A stretch of DNA of 12,960 nucleotides from a bacterium (lineage in GTDB: Bacteria; Bacillota; Clostridia; Oscillospirales; Acutalibacteraceae), in assembly GCA_020625635.1 (NCBI GenBank), contig JAHLBL010000022.1, positions 1 through 12,960 of the forward strand, written 5' to 3'. The position numbers were made by a program, and so were the translations under genes. The notes below the pieces were generated by a model that was not told the DNA's origin, searched no databases, and saw nothing but the letters and a program-made list of their open reading frames with translations. Positions 1-6,000 of this stretch are shown here, in pieces; within the stretch, counting starts at the first letter, position 1; every line of letters starts with the position of its first letter.

Positions 1-171
1 GGTAAAGCTAAAAAAATAAAAAACAGATATTCAAACACACGTTATGCACAAATTGTTTCTAAAAAAACTTCCAAAACAGTTTCAGTTCGTGGATTAAAAA
101 AAGGAACAACAAACTTGAAAATAAAAGTTAATAGAGTAAAAATATTGAAATTAAAAGTTATAGTAAAATAG
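1..171 (+). CDS. C-terminal end of a bacterial Ig-like (BIG2-type) repeat protein, partial
   Basis: The first reading frame is open from the window edge for 56 codons and ends at TAG (169-171), so only the C-terminus is visible. It is rich in Lys, Val and Thr and has the texture of the last strands of a BIG2-type Ig-like domain: a TSKTVSVRGLKKGTTNLKIK segment, then a final LKVIVK strand before the stop. Such domains usually end long secreted or surface proteins of gut Clostridia, and the CotH protein near 7.7-10.8 kb carries the same kind of domain. The codons are AT-rich like the DNA to the right, unlike the genes after 5 kb. The catalytic or binding part lies outside the window, so no function is assigned. 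No terminator is visible after the stop. The frame is convincing; the domain call rests on sequence texture only. Confidence 0.6.
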   Translation, partial: GKAKKIKNRYSNTRYAQIVSKKTSKTVSVRGLKKGTTNLKIKVNRVKILKLKVIVK

Positions 172-185
172 TTATATATACTGTA

Positions 186-214
186 TTGATTTTTGCGTGC
201 AAAATGTATAGAAT
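186..214 (+). promoter_or_regulatory. Putative sigma-A promoter of the antitoxin-like gene
   Basis: TTGATT (186-191) and TAGAAT (209-214) are separated by 17 bases and sit just upstream of an AAGGAG ribosome site at 231-236. The expected transcript start near 221 would give a very short leader. Both hexamers are near consensus. Confidence 0.55.
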
Positions 215-244
215 ATTGACAGATGAAATCAAGGAGTGAGTGAA

Positions 245-436
245 ATGGCTAATACAACTTCAAAGATAAGTATTAGAATGGATGCGGAATTAAAATCTGC
301 CGCAGAAAAACTTTTTTCTGAAACTTCAACTTATGAAAACGCGGCAGCCAGGGCGGAAGCGGAAAGAATAGCGTGTGATGATTCTGTTAAAGGCTATAAC
401 AGTGCCGAAGAATTACTGGCTGAATTAAACTTGTGA
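245..436 (+). CDS. Orphan RelB/DinJ-type antitoxin, internally shortened (63 aa)
   Basis: The ATG at 245 is preferred over an upstream GTG (236) because AAGGAG (231-236) stands 8 bases before it. The N-terminus, MANTTSKISIRMDAELKSAA, matches the ribbon strand and first helix of RelB/DinJ-family ribbon-helix-helix antitoxins. The C-terminus (AEAERIACDDSVKGYNSAEE, then LLAEL) matches the toxin-wrapping tail of the same family. The middle is short: usual family members have about 35-40 more residues here, including the second DNA-binding helix (the MTTAFNIFLRQ-type stretch). The frame stays open through the junction. No RelE/YafQ-type toxin follows; the gene ends in a terminator. It is probably a remnant whose operator binding is impaired, though it could still bind a toxin encoded elsewhere. 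Family assignment is from recalled family sequence, not alignment. Confidence 0.65.
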   Translation: MANTTSKISIRMDAELKSAAEKLFSETSTYENAAARAEAERIACDDSVKGYNSAEELLAELNL

Positions 437-455
437 AAGAGTACAGGATAAAATG

Positions 456-489
456 AAAAACAACCGGATTTCTCAGTCCGGGTGTTTTT
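456..489. terminator. Bidirectional intrinsic terminator between converging genes
   Basis: CCGGA (464-468) pairs with TCCGG (477-481). An A-run (456-460) and a T-run (485-489) flank the stem, so the hairpin has a U-tract in both directions. It can end the rightward antitoxin-like gene and the leftward xis-int-helicase-PIN operon. Confidence 0.8.
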
Positions 490-515
490 CATGTTTGTAG
501 GAGTTGAATTGCTTA

Positions 516-1103
516 TCAGACTTCGGTATTTAATTGAGCTAAAAACAGTGGTTTAATCTTCTTGTAGATTATTCCGGCGAAATTTGCGTTTCTTATAAGC
601 TTGCCAAGTTTTGCGTATAGTTTCTGAGTGTTTCCGGCTGTATTGATAATCTCAAGGATATCATCTTTATAAAAAAGTTCTTTTTCATTCAGATATTTGC
701 TTAGTTCGTATTCGGAAACTAAGTCTTTATCCGTACACATATCATTAGAAAAATTGTCAATTCTTTGTATATTAATGTCTCTTTTTCTCCAGAAATCACA
801 TACCACGTCATATCCTTTGTCACCTGATAGAATTATTAGCTCATAATTGGCAAAAAAGTTTTTACTTACTATATAACCGATATATGAGGATAGTTGAAAA
901 TCAAGAGCGTTTCTTACTCCGTTTTTTACCTTAAAAGTCTTTAAGAATCCGCCTTTGTCCCCGATAAGTTTAATTGTACTATCTGAGATATTTCTACAGG
1001 CGTTAGTATAAAAGATAAATACAATGTCTCCGCGCGATATGTCCAGCGTAGGCTTCAATGACTTGCCATTTATATTTTCGTAATCGACAAAATACATTTT
1101 CAT
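516..1103 (-). CDS. PIN/NYN-like domain protein (putative nuclease), last gene of the xis-int operon
   Basis: This 195-residue protein opens with MKMYFVDYENIN, the first strand and acidic site of PIN/NYN-like nuclease folds (D7, with E9 and N10 close by). Further acidic residues sit where such folds place metal ligands: D68 in ALDFQLSSYIG, then D95 and D99 in the LSGDKGYD strand-turn. The last 60 residues are lysine-rich and helical, which may be a nucleic-acid contact surface. PIN-fold proteins of this kind usually cleave RNA in a metal-dependent way; that is family knowledge and is not shown here. A GAGG motif about 10 bases before the ATG and the 15-base gap to the helicase gene place it in the same transcript. 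A role in element maintenance, in defence or as a toxin cannot be decided from sequence alone. Confidence 0.65.
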   Translation of the reverse strand: MKMYFVDYENINGKSLKPTLDISRGDIVFIFYTNACRNISDSTIKLIGDKGGFLKTFKVKNGVRNALDFQLSSYIGYIVSKNFFANYELIILSGDKGYDVVCDFWRKRDINIQRIDNFSNDMCTDKDLVSEYELSKYLNEKELFYKDDILEIINTAGNTQKLYAKLGKLIRNANFAGIIYKKIKPLFLAQLNTEV

Positions 1104-1118
1104 ATTGCATTTGCCTCA

Positions 1119-2630
1119 CTATGCAACAGATATACTGTTTTTTAATATTTGCATTGTTTTCTGCACCAGTGCAGTATTACGCTTTTTTGGATAATTGCGA
1201 AGAGCGAAGTCCAGCATTTCGCGGCTGCCGACGAGAATGACTTTTTGCTTTGCTCTTGAGATCGCTGTGTAGAGTAGGTTTCGAGTCAACATATTGCGGT
1301 TATACTCGCATAACGGCAAGATTACTGTGTCATATTCTCCGCCTTGACTTTTATGAACAGTTATAGCGTATCCCAGCCTAAGGTCATTCATCTGATCGAC
1401 AGTAGGCAGATAACAGGATCTTCCGTCCTCAAAGTCAAGAGCAGCCAGATTTAACGGACTCTCTTCGGGATTCATTCGAAGGTGGCCTATATCTCCGTTA
1501 CAGTATCCAAGCGAATGATTATTCTGTGTTACAAGAATTCTGTCTCCGTTCCAGAATAAATCGTTTCCGTTGTCAATTATATCTGATTTATCTACACACG
1601 GGTTGACTAATGAATGTAAAGCGTTATTAAGACTGCTTACAGACAGATTGCCGCTGTTATTCACCGGCGAAAGCAGTTGGAAGCTCTTGTTGTTTAAATA
1701 CTGCTCGGATGCTTTTTCGCAGATGAATCTTTGCATATTGTGTTCGGGCGTATCAATAAGTAAAAAGCTGTCATCAAAATCAATATCATTTATTCCGCTA
1801 ATCCAAGAGAAGTTCTGTATGTTTTTCGCTAAGGCGTAATGATTCTCTTTTTGACGATGGTTTTCAAACAATTGTATTACGGGAAAACCAAGCTCCACGA
1901 GATCGCTCATGACATTTCCCGCACCGACAGATTGAAGCTGATTGTTATCTCCAACCAGTATTATTCGACAATCACTTCTACAATGACTGAGAATACCTGA
2001 CAACATTTCAATTGTAAGCATACCGGCTTCATCAATAACTATAAGTCCTATAGTATTCCAGTTTACTCTGTCATCGGTTAATTCCAGTCCCAGTCCCAAA
2101 AGGCTGTGAACTGTCATACTGGGTACTCCGCACCTCATACGAATGTTTACGGCGGCTTTTCCTGTGGGAGCAGCGGCAACATATGAATTGTTTGATTTAT
2201 CATACATCTGGAATATTCCCTGTATCAGGGACGTCTTTCCGGTGCCTGCACCGCCGATAATAAGCGACAACCTATGCGAAAGTGATATTGAAATAGCTCG
2301 TCTTTGTTCTGCACTTAACTCGTGTCCGTTTACTACAATTGACATGAAGGGTATCGGCCTTTCTATCATATTGTTTTGCAAAATCTCAGCCAAATGTAGT
2401 GCGGCAGTTGTCTCGCATGAAGCAATATGAGCTGTGCTGACTTTATCTCCATCCAATAACAATATACCTTTTGAACATAAAGTCATCAAATCGTTTTGTA
2501 AACCTATGCTGTCGGAATATCCTATGCAATTGTTAAACAGGGTTTGAATATCTGTGTAACTGTCTCCGGAAAGATGTATTTTGTTCATAGCTTGGAGTAT
2601 ATATTCTCCGCGGGGATTCTTTTTGCTCAT
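1119..2630 (-). CDS. RecD-like superfamily 1 DNA helicase (503 aa)
   Basis: All core SF1B helicase motifs are visible: a Q-like motif LSAEQRRAI (105-113), Walker A GGAGTGKT (126-133), Walker B LIVIDEAG (196-203), motif III LVGDNNQLQSVGAG (225-238), motif IV FENHRQ (255-260), and a UvrD_C_2-type C-terminus with YAITVHKSQGGEYD (421-434) and the arginine motif TAISRAKQK (455-463). RecD2 proteins are usually over 700 residues; here the long N-terminal OB/helix-hairpin-helix part is replaced by about 100 residues of winged-helix-like sequence. It should unwind DNA using ATP, probably 5' to 3' as in the RecD family. Its ATG overlaps the integrase stop (ATGA, 2627-2630), and GGAGG lies about 9 bases upstream inside int, so translation is coupled. 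A role in processing excised or replicating element DNA is inferred from context. Confidence 0.88.
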   Translation of the reverse strand: MSKKNPRGEYILQAMNKIHLSGDSYTDIQTLFNNCIGYSDSIGLQNDLMTLCSKGILLLDGDKVSTAHIASCETTAALHLAEILQNNMIERPIPFMSIVVNGHELSAEQRRAISISLSHRLSLIIGGAGTGKTSLIQGIFQMYDKSNNSYVAAAPTGKAAVNIRMRCGVPSMTVHSLLGLGLELTDDRVNWNTIGLIVIDEAGMLTIEMLSGILSHCRSDCRIILVGDNNQLQSVGAGNVMSDLVELGFPVIQLFENHRQKENHYALAKNIQNFSWISGINDIDFDDSFLLIDTPEHNMQRFICEKASEQYLNNKSFQLLSPVNNSGNLSVSSLNNALHSLVNPCVDKSDIIDNGNDLFWNGDRILVTQNNHSLGYCNGDIGHLRMNPEESPLNLAALDFEDGRSCYLPTVDQMNDLRLGYAITVHKSQGGEYDTVILPLCEYNRNMLTRNLLYTAISRAKQKVILVGSREMLDFALRNYPKKRNTALVQKTMQILKNSISVA

Positions 2631-3736
2631 GCTACATTACCTCCTTTTTCATCGTTGAGCATATTCGCCGCTTTTGCCAGAGTTTCCGGTGAGCTGTGGA
2701 GATAACCGTCTGTAGTCTCAATATTACTGTGACCGGCAAGACGTGAAATAGTTTCCATTGGTACTCCTTTTGCTTGTAATCGAGTGATATATGTGTGCCT
2801 GCAACAGTGCGGTGTAAGAGCTCTAACTCCGTTAATCTCTGCTATAGCTTTCTGGTATTTTTTTCTGAAAGTTTTAACATTACACAGAGGGCTCTTATAT
2901 GATAGAGTCCATAAATACGGATGAGCGCCGTTCTCTCGAAGATAAAGAGCATAGGGAATATATTCCTTGGGCACAGGTATAATTCTTATGCTACGCTTGC
3001 TTTTCGGCGGTCCGAGTTCAGGTTTTCCTCCGACCATTTTTACAGCTTTATTAATGTTTATTGTTGAGCCGTCAGAAGCGATATCGTCTATAGTCAGTGC
3101 TAAAAGCTCCTGAGAACGCATACCTGTCCCGAGCAACAAACGAATACTGTTACCGGTTAAGTCATCAGGCAACTCTTTCATAAGAATGCGAATTTCTTCT
3201 TCGGTAAAGGAATCTTTTTTCTTTTGCTCAAATTGTGATCCCTTGACTGTCATGGAATGTCTCGCAGGGTTTCTGCTAATAAGACCGTTATCGTCAGCGA
3301 AATCAAATATTTGTATCAGCATTGCCCTGAATTTGCGCAAATATGATGTGGAATACGTTTCTGCCATTTTTCGGTAGAATTTGTTGATATTCAGAGGAAT
3401 GATATCAACAAGCTTCATACTTCCAAAATAATCTTCAAGGATATTTAACGTGTATCGATATCCTGAATAGGTTGAATTCTGAATTTGACCACGTAAATCT
3501 TCATACCATTCTTCCGCCCAGTCTTTGAACAGAATCTTGCGGTCAATATGCAGGTGTTCTTCCTTTTCTATCCAGTATTGACGTATCTTTTGAAGAATCT
3601 CTGCTTTTGTTGAGGCTGAGAAGCTGACAAGATTTCTTTTTCCTTCTTCCGTGTAACCGTCCATAATCCTGCCACGCCACTGGCCATTTTTTAGCTTTTG
3701 TACTGAACCTTCTCCACTTCCGCGTTTCTTAACCAT
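2627..3736 (-). CDS. Tyrosine recombinase / integrase (369 aa)
   Basis: The protein has the three parts of ICE/phage tyrosine integrases. An N-terminal arm-binding domain comes first (about residues 5-55, with GSGEGSVQKLKNGQW). A SAM-like core-binding domain follows (about 68-160, with FKDWAEEWYEDLRG). The catalytic domain carries R207 (GTGMRSQELL), K245/K247 (PKSKRSIR), H310 and R313 (HCCRHTYI), H336 (LAGHSN) and the nucleophile Y345 (DGYLH). All catalytic residues are present, so it should be active in strand exchange at att sites. I chose the ATG at 3736 because TAAGGAGG (3746-3753) stands 9 bases upstream; that motif also contains the xis stop codon. An alternative ATG 10 codons upstream (3766) lacks a good ribosome site. 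The gene lies second in the operon, 14 bases after xis. The Tn916/lambda-type family assignment is secure; the target site is not known. Confidence 0.95.
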   Translation of the reverse strand: MVKKRGSGEGSVQKLKNGQWRGRIMDGYTEEGKRNLVSFSASTKAEILQKIRQYWIEKEEHLHIDRKILFKDWAEEWYEDLRGQIQNSTYSGYRYTLNILEDYFGSMKLVDIIPLNINKFYRKMAETYSTSYLRKFRAMLIQIFDFADDNGLISRNPARHSMTVKGSQFEQKKKDSFTEEEIRILMKELPDDLTGNSIRLLLGTGMRSQELLALTIDDIASDGSTININKAVKMVGGKPELGPPKSKRSIRIIPVPKEYIPYALYLRENGAHPYLWTLSYKSPLCNVKTFRKKYQKAIAEINGVRALTPHCCRHTYITRLQAKGVPMETISRLAGHSNIETTDGYLHSSPETLAKAANMLNDEKGGNVA

Positions 3737-3750
3737 AATATCGCACCTCC

Positions 3751-3987
3751 TTATGCACTCACACATTCATCGAGTGAAGCCGGGACATACGTCTGCTTTT
3801 TTAACCATTTAAGGAAGAGAGATTCGGGTACACGAATTGAACCACCTACAAGGCAGACCGGAAAGTCTTTGCGACGTGCAAGCGCATACGCGCCGGAACG
3901 ACTGATCTTCAGATAATTCATTACATCGGAAACGGTCAGGTATGATTCTTCCATTTCGAGTCTCGTTACGTTTTTACTTTTTGTCAT
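3751..3987 (-). CDS. Excisionase-like MerR/HTH_17 DNA-binding protein (78 aa)
   Basis: A winged-helix HTH_17 (excisionase-type) domain spans about residues 15-66: YLTVSDVMNYLKISRSGAYA is the helix-turn-helix, and GGSIRVPESLFLKWLKKQ is the wing and closing helix. Small proteins of this type bend DNA at attachment sites and bias tyrosine integrases toward excision. The start at 3987 has AGGAGG 8 bases upstream, and the stop lies within the integrase ribosome site, which fixes the order xis then int. The gene is the first in the operon, after a long leader whose terminator and ribosome-site hairpin could gate its expression. A plain transcriptional regulator role is possible, but the position directly before int favours excisionase. 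Confidence 0.87.
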   Translation of the reverse strand: MTKSKNVTRLEMEESYLTVSDVMNYLKISRSGAYALARRKDFPVCLVGGSIRVPESLFLKWLKKQTYVPASLDECVSA

Positions 3988-3998
3988 CAGAATGACCT

Positions 3999-4014
3999 CC
4001 TAAAATTTTTTAGG
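3999..4014 (-). promoter_or_regulatory. Hairpin overlapping the xis ribosome binding site
   Basis: CCTAAAA and TTTTAGG form a perfect 7-bp stem with a two-base AA loop. Its 3' arm ends in the first AGG of the AGGAGG that serves the xis start at 3987. If formed in RNA it would partly hide the ribosome site. The stem is A/U-rich and thus weak, and the tight loop may open the innermost pairs. Confidence 0.45.
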
Positions 4015-4049
4015 AAAAAGAAACACCGTGTGGGTTTCCCTACACGGTG
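4015..4049 (-). terminator. Intrinsic terminator in the xis leader (attenuator)
   Basis: CACCGTGT (4024-4031) pairs with ACACGGTG (4042-4049), extended by GGG/CCC around a TTT loop with one bulged base. On the minus strand the stem is followed by TTTCTTTTTCC. It lies about 190 nt into the transcript and 28 nt before the xis ATG, with no gene between promoter and terminator, so it fits attenuation. Confidence 0.75.
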
Positions 4050-4086
4050 CCAAATATCTGATGACTAACGAATACAACTATACCTT

Positions 4087-4141
4087 GAAATAATTAAAAT
4101 AGCCTATTGCATTTTGCCGTGACAATATGTATAATTATTTC
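4087..4141. repeat. 10-bp perfect inverted repeat within the xis leader
   Basis: GAAATAATTA (4087-4096) and TAATTATTTC (4132-4141) are exact reverse complements. Inside them TATTG (4105-4109) can pair with CAATA (4123-4127). In RNA this makes a long irregular hairpin upstream of the terminator. As DNA it could also be a binding site for Xis or integrase; the sequence alone does not decide. Confidence 0.6.
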
Positions 4142-4243
4142 AACGGTGCGGATTTATCCGTTGTGTAGGTGCTTGCTCCACCTGCGCAGGCACTGGAGAG
4201 GTGCGAACTCTCTTGTGCTGCCGTTATTTCTTTTTCTGATTAT

Positions 4244-4272
4244 ATTATAATATAAATGGTACCATTTGTCAA
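4244..4272 (-). promoter_or_regulatory. Perfect consensus sigma-A promoter of the xis-int-helicase-PIN operon
   Basis: On the minus strand TTGACA (4267-4272 as the complement TGTCAA) is followed by exactly 17 bases and TATAAT (4244-4249 as ATTATA). Both hexamers are 6/6 consensus. A promoter this strong before a recombination operon would normally need a repressor, and the palindrome in the spacer gives a place for one. Confidence 0.9.
4254..4267. promoter_or_regulatory. 14-bp palindromic operator candidate in the promoter spacer
   Basis: AAATGGTACCATTT is a perfect 14-bp palindrome that almost fills the spacer between -35 and -10 of the operon promoter. A dimer bound here would block RNA polymerase. 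The divergent ribbon-helix-helix gene at 4371 is the obvious candidate binder; this link is inferred from position. Confidence 0.65.
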
Positions 4273-4310
4273 TGCTTTTTCGTATATTTCTTAATTAATT
4301 ATTTACGTTT

Positions 4311-4340
4311 TTGGGATTATCTTGCATTTTAAGATATAAT
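4311..4340 (+). promoter_or_regulatory. Putative promoter of the ribbon-helix-helix gene
   Basis: TATAAT (4335-4340) is perfect, with a weaker -35 TTGGGA (4311-4316) at 18 bases. It points away from the operon promoter, whose -35 lies about 40 bases to the left, so both could answer to one regulator. Confidence 0.6.
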
Positions 4341-4370
4341 AAAGTACAGTATAGTGGAGGGGGAGATAGT

Positions 4371-4562
4371 ATGCCTGTGTCTAGAGCTCAATTAGAATCA
4401 AACAAAAGATATGCAAAAGCAAAATTAGATGATGTTAGATTTAGAGTGCCCAAGGGTGAACGAGAAGTTATTAAAGCCCATGCGCAAAAGATGGGGGAAT
4501 CAGTGAATGGTTTCATTTATCGCGCTGTAAAAGAAGCAATTGAAAGGGATAATGAAAAATAG
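4371..4562 (+). CDS. Small ribbon-helix-helix (Arc-like) DNA-binding protein (63 aa)
   Basis: The ATG at 4371 is chosen because a GGAGGGGGA stretch (4356-4364) stands before it; the longer frame starting at 4311 would begin inside the promoter. Residues 19-59 fit the ribbon-helix-helix plan: a beta strand DDVRFRVPKGER, a first helix EVIKAHAQKMG, the turn ESVNG and a second helix FIYRAVKEAIERD. The first 18 residues are basic and polar and may contact DNA phosphates. Such proteins bind short palindromic operators as dimers and often repress their own promoter. With the palindromic operator 100 bp away in the divergent xis-int promoter, it is the best candidate repressor of the operon. An antitoxin role is possible by fold, but no toxin gene follows. 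No terminator is clear in 4563-4661, only a weak GCGAA/TTCGC stem. Confidence 0.8.
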   Translation: MPVSRAQLESNKRYAKAKLDDVRFRVPKGEREVIKAHAQKMGESVNGFIYRAVKEAIERDNEK

Positions 4563-4661
4563 CTTTTAGAGTCGAATTTATTATCCGGTAAATTAAGCGA
4601 AAGTATTCTATTCGCCATTCATTCACCCATTATTTCAAAAAAGAATTATAAATACAAAAAG

Positions 4662-4706
4662 AAAACCGCATCAGAGAACCTTAAGACGGCTTTCTGATGC
4701 GGTTTT
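4662..4706 (-). terminator. Strong intrinsic terminator of the tRNA-Pro gene
   Basis: A perfect 14-bp stem (4662-4675 with 4693-4706) encloses a 17-base loop that can pair further at CC/GG. On the minus strand it is followed by TTTTCTTTTTG. It begins 5 bases after the tRNA CCA end. A T-run also follows on the plus strand, so it may also stop rightward transcripts from the ribbon-helix-helix gene. Confidence 0.88.
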
Positions 4707-4711
4707 TCTTT

Positions 4712-4788
4712 TGGTCCGAGTGACTGGAGTCGAACCAGCGGCCTCTTGAACCCCATTCAAGCGCGCTACCAAACTGCGCCACACCCGG
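4712..4788 (-). tRNA. tRNA-Pro(GGG)
   Basis: The minus strand folds as a full 77-nt tRNA with a 7-bp acceptor stem (CCGGGTG with CACTCGG, one G-U pair). The D-arm has GCGC stems around AGTTTGGTA. The anticodon stem is CTTGA/TCAAG with loop ATGGGGT, giving anticodon GGG. The T-arm is GCTGG-TTCGACT-CCAGT. The discriminator is A and the CCA end is encoded. The anticodon reads CCC and CCU proline codons. The loop has an A32-U38 pair. It has its own promoter and terminator. Its 3' end faces the integrase module, a common arrangement for tRNA-targeting elements, but no repeated 3' fragment is visible. Confidence 0.97.
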
Positions 4789-4811
4789 ATGTTGATTTTC
4801 TCAACTCATAT

Positions 4812-4840
4812 ATTGTACCATACATCTGCGAGAATATCAA
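4812..4840 (-). promoter_or_regulatory. Promoter of tRNA-Pro
   Basis: On the minus strand TTGATA (4835-4840) and TACAAT (4812-4817) are 17 bases apart and about 23 bases upstream of the mature tRNA 5' end. Each hexamer differs from consensus at one position. Confidence 0.85.
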
Positions 4841-4941
4841 GCGAAAAAACAGAAAAAATTTAAAATATTTTATATTGCCGTTTTTTGACAGCGTATTGAA
4901 TAAAAATAGTTAATCGGAATTTCTTGTTTTTATAAATTTTA

Positions 4942-4970
4942 TTGACAAATTCGGCATTTTTTTATACAAT
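4942..4970 (+). promoter_or_regulatory. Promoter of the FHA-PP2C-PP2C operon
   Basis: A perfect -35 TTGACA (4942-4947), a 17-base spacer and TACAAT (4965-4970) precede the FHA gene. The leader is about 60 bases long. No inverted repeat overlaps the promoter. Confidence 0.85.
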
Positions 4971-5038
4971 TATACTGTATATTTGTGGGAGTATCATCGG
5001 TTGCGCAAGATGAAACGCCTTACTGATGAGGTGAAAAA

Positions 5039-5947
5039 ATGGCAATTAAGAATTGCGGCATACACGTTTATGATTCTGACCAGTACGACGAGTGCCCGTA
5101 TTGTCTCTCGGGCAGAAAGGTGATGAATTTCAACCTTCTCGACGGGAAACCAAGGACGGATATCAATACGGGAATGCAGGGCGGACGGCAGGCGCAGAGT
5201 GCCGCGCGGGAGGACAGATATGTGACTGTTCCCGTTGACAGAACGGTCTCCGCCAACGCTTCGCGGATGTCCGCGGCGTCGGGTGTTATAAACAGCTTTC
5301 ACGTGAATGAGGAAAGAATTGATCCCGAGGTGAAATACGGTAACGAGCCGAAGCCGAACGGGGATCAGGCTCAGGCGGGGCAGAAGCCTGTGCAGCGGGA
5401 GCCTCAGTCGTTAAATTCCGAGGAGGGCTTTCTCAAGCCCGATAACCGTCCCATAAGCAGCGAGAATGATTTTACCGATATCGAAAAAGGCGTGTTCAGT
5501 TATAACAGCGCCGAGGCGGAACAGCCGAAGAGCGCTTCTCCTGTCGACAGAGCTCTCACGGCTCAGGAGAACAAGACGGTCGGTATTTTCCATAAAACTT
5601 TCAGCCGCGAGCCTGTTGTCGGCTGGCTTGTGTGTGTTGAAGGTGAGCAGAAGGGCAGGGATTTCCGCATACTCGGCGGTATGAACAGTCTCGGCAGAAG
5701 CGAGCGTATGGACATATGCCTGCGCGGCGACAACACCGTTTCAAAGGAGAACCACGCGCGTATCGCGTACGATCCGAAGCACAACGGATGTCGGCTTATT
5801 CCTTCCGAGAAGAGCACCAACATCTACATCAACGATAACCCCGTTTACACATCCGAGAAGCTTACGAATATGGACAGGGTGGATATAGGCGAGAGCAGGT
5901 TTATCTACATTTCGTTCTGTGACGACATCTATTCGTGGGATAAATAA
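5039..5947 (+). CDS. Zinc-ribbon / FHA-domain phosphothreonine-binding protein (302 aa)
   Basis: The N-terminus carries a likely zinc site, C6-x2-H9 and C19-x2-C22 (CGIHVYDSDQYDECPYC). A low-complexity polar linker (about 35-190) follows, rich in Gln, Ser and Glu. The C-terminus is an FHA domain (about 194-293) with the expected GRS loop (219-221), the S235-x2-N238-H239 motif in VSKENHA, and N261 in NIYIND. FHA domains bind phosphothreonine peptides. T180 in ENKTVGIF, just before the FHA domain, could be a phospho-acceptor for self-binding; this is inference. There is no signal peptide or membrane segment, so it should be cytoplasmic. GAGG (5028-5031) precedes the ATG by 7 bases. Two PP2C-type phosphatase genes follow in the same direction, which supports a phospho-signalling module. 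No Hanks-type kinase lies in the window. Confidence 0.88.
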   Translation: MAIKNCGIHVYDSDQYDECPYCLSGRKVMNFNLLDGKPRTDINTGMQGGRQAQSAAREDRYVTVPVDRTVSANASRMSAASGVINSFHVNEERIDPEVKYGNEPKPNGDQAQAGQKPVQREPQSLNSEEGFLKPDNRPISSENDFTDIEKGVFSYNSAEAEQPKSASPVDRALTAQENKTVGIFHKTFSREPVVGWLVCVEGEQKGRDFRILGGMNSLGRSERMDICLRGDNTVSKENHARIAYDPKHNGCRLIPSEKSTNIYINDNPVYTSEKLTNMDRVDIGESRFIYISFCDDIYSWDK

Positions 5948-6000
5948 CAGTAAGTTTTGAAATAATCATTGTCCCCTTATGAGGACGGAAAGAATATAAA

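Larger units (their letters stand above)
3988..4237 (-). ncRNA. Structured 5' leader of the xis-int operon, candidate attenuator RNA
   Basis: From the expected transcript start (near 4237) to the xis ATG lie about 250 nt with no convincing ORF and many short stems. In transcript order these are GAGAG/CTCTC (4208-4212 with 4196-4200), the palindrome CCTGCGCAGG (4181-4190), AGGTG/CACCT (4167-4171 with 4179-4183), and two overlapping alternatives near 4141-4163 (CGGAT/ATCCG or CAACGG/CCGTTG). Then come a 10-bp hairpin (4087-4141), an intrinsic terminator (4015-4049) and a hairpin overlapping the xis ribosome site (3999-4014). The stacking of alternatives, terminator and ribosome-site hairpin suggests conditional read-through into xis-int. 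I do not recognise a known riboswitch class. The inducing signal is unknown. Confidence 0.55.
456..4562. mobile_element. Recombination and control module of a putative integrative element (ends not seen)
   Basis: Xis, integrase, RecD-like helicase and PIN-like genes form one leftward operon. It has a consensus promoter, a structured leader and a divergent ribbon-helix-helix regulator gene. The stretch is clearly more AT-rich than the genes after 5 kb. The coordinates mark the module, not true ends: I found no direct repeat of the tRNA-Pro 3' end and no other att pair in the window. Conjugation, mobilisation and cargo genes are absent here. It could be the end of a larger ICE/IME extending left of the window, or a fixed remnant. 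Confidence 0.55.

Noticed and set aside
1..515. Left attachment site matching the tRNA-Pro 3' end
   Set aside because: I scanned for the 3' end of the tRNA in both orientations and found no match; if the element has a left end it is outside the window.
437..515. Remnant of a RelE/YafQ toxin after the antitoxin-like gene
   Set aside because: The stretch holds only the bidirectional terminator and the end of the opposing gene; no toxin-like frame is visible.
3988..4237. Known riboswitch in the xis leader
   Set aside because: I see none of the conserved cores of riboswitch classes I know, so it is listed only as an unassigned structured leader.
4812..4840. Second copy of the RHH operator in the tRNA promoter
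   Set aside because: Only ATGGTAC is shared, it is not palindromic there, and a constitutive tRNA promoter is an unlikely target; chance match.
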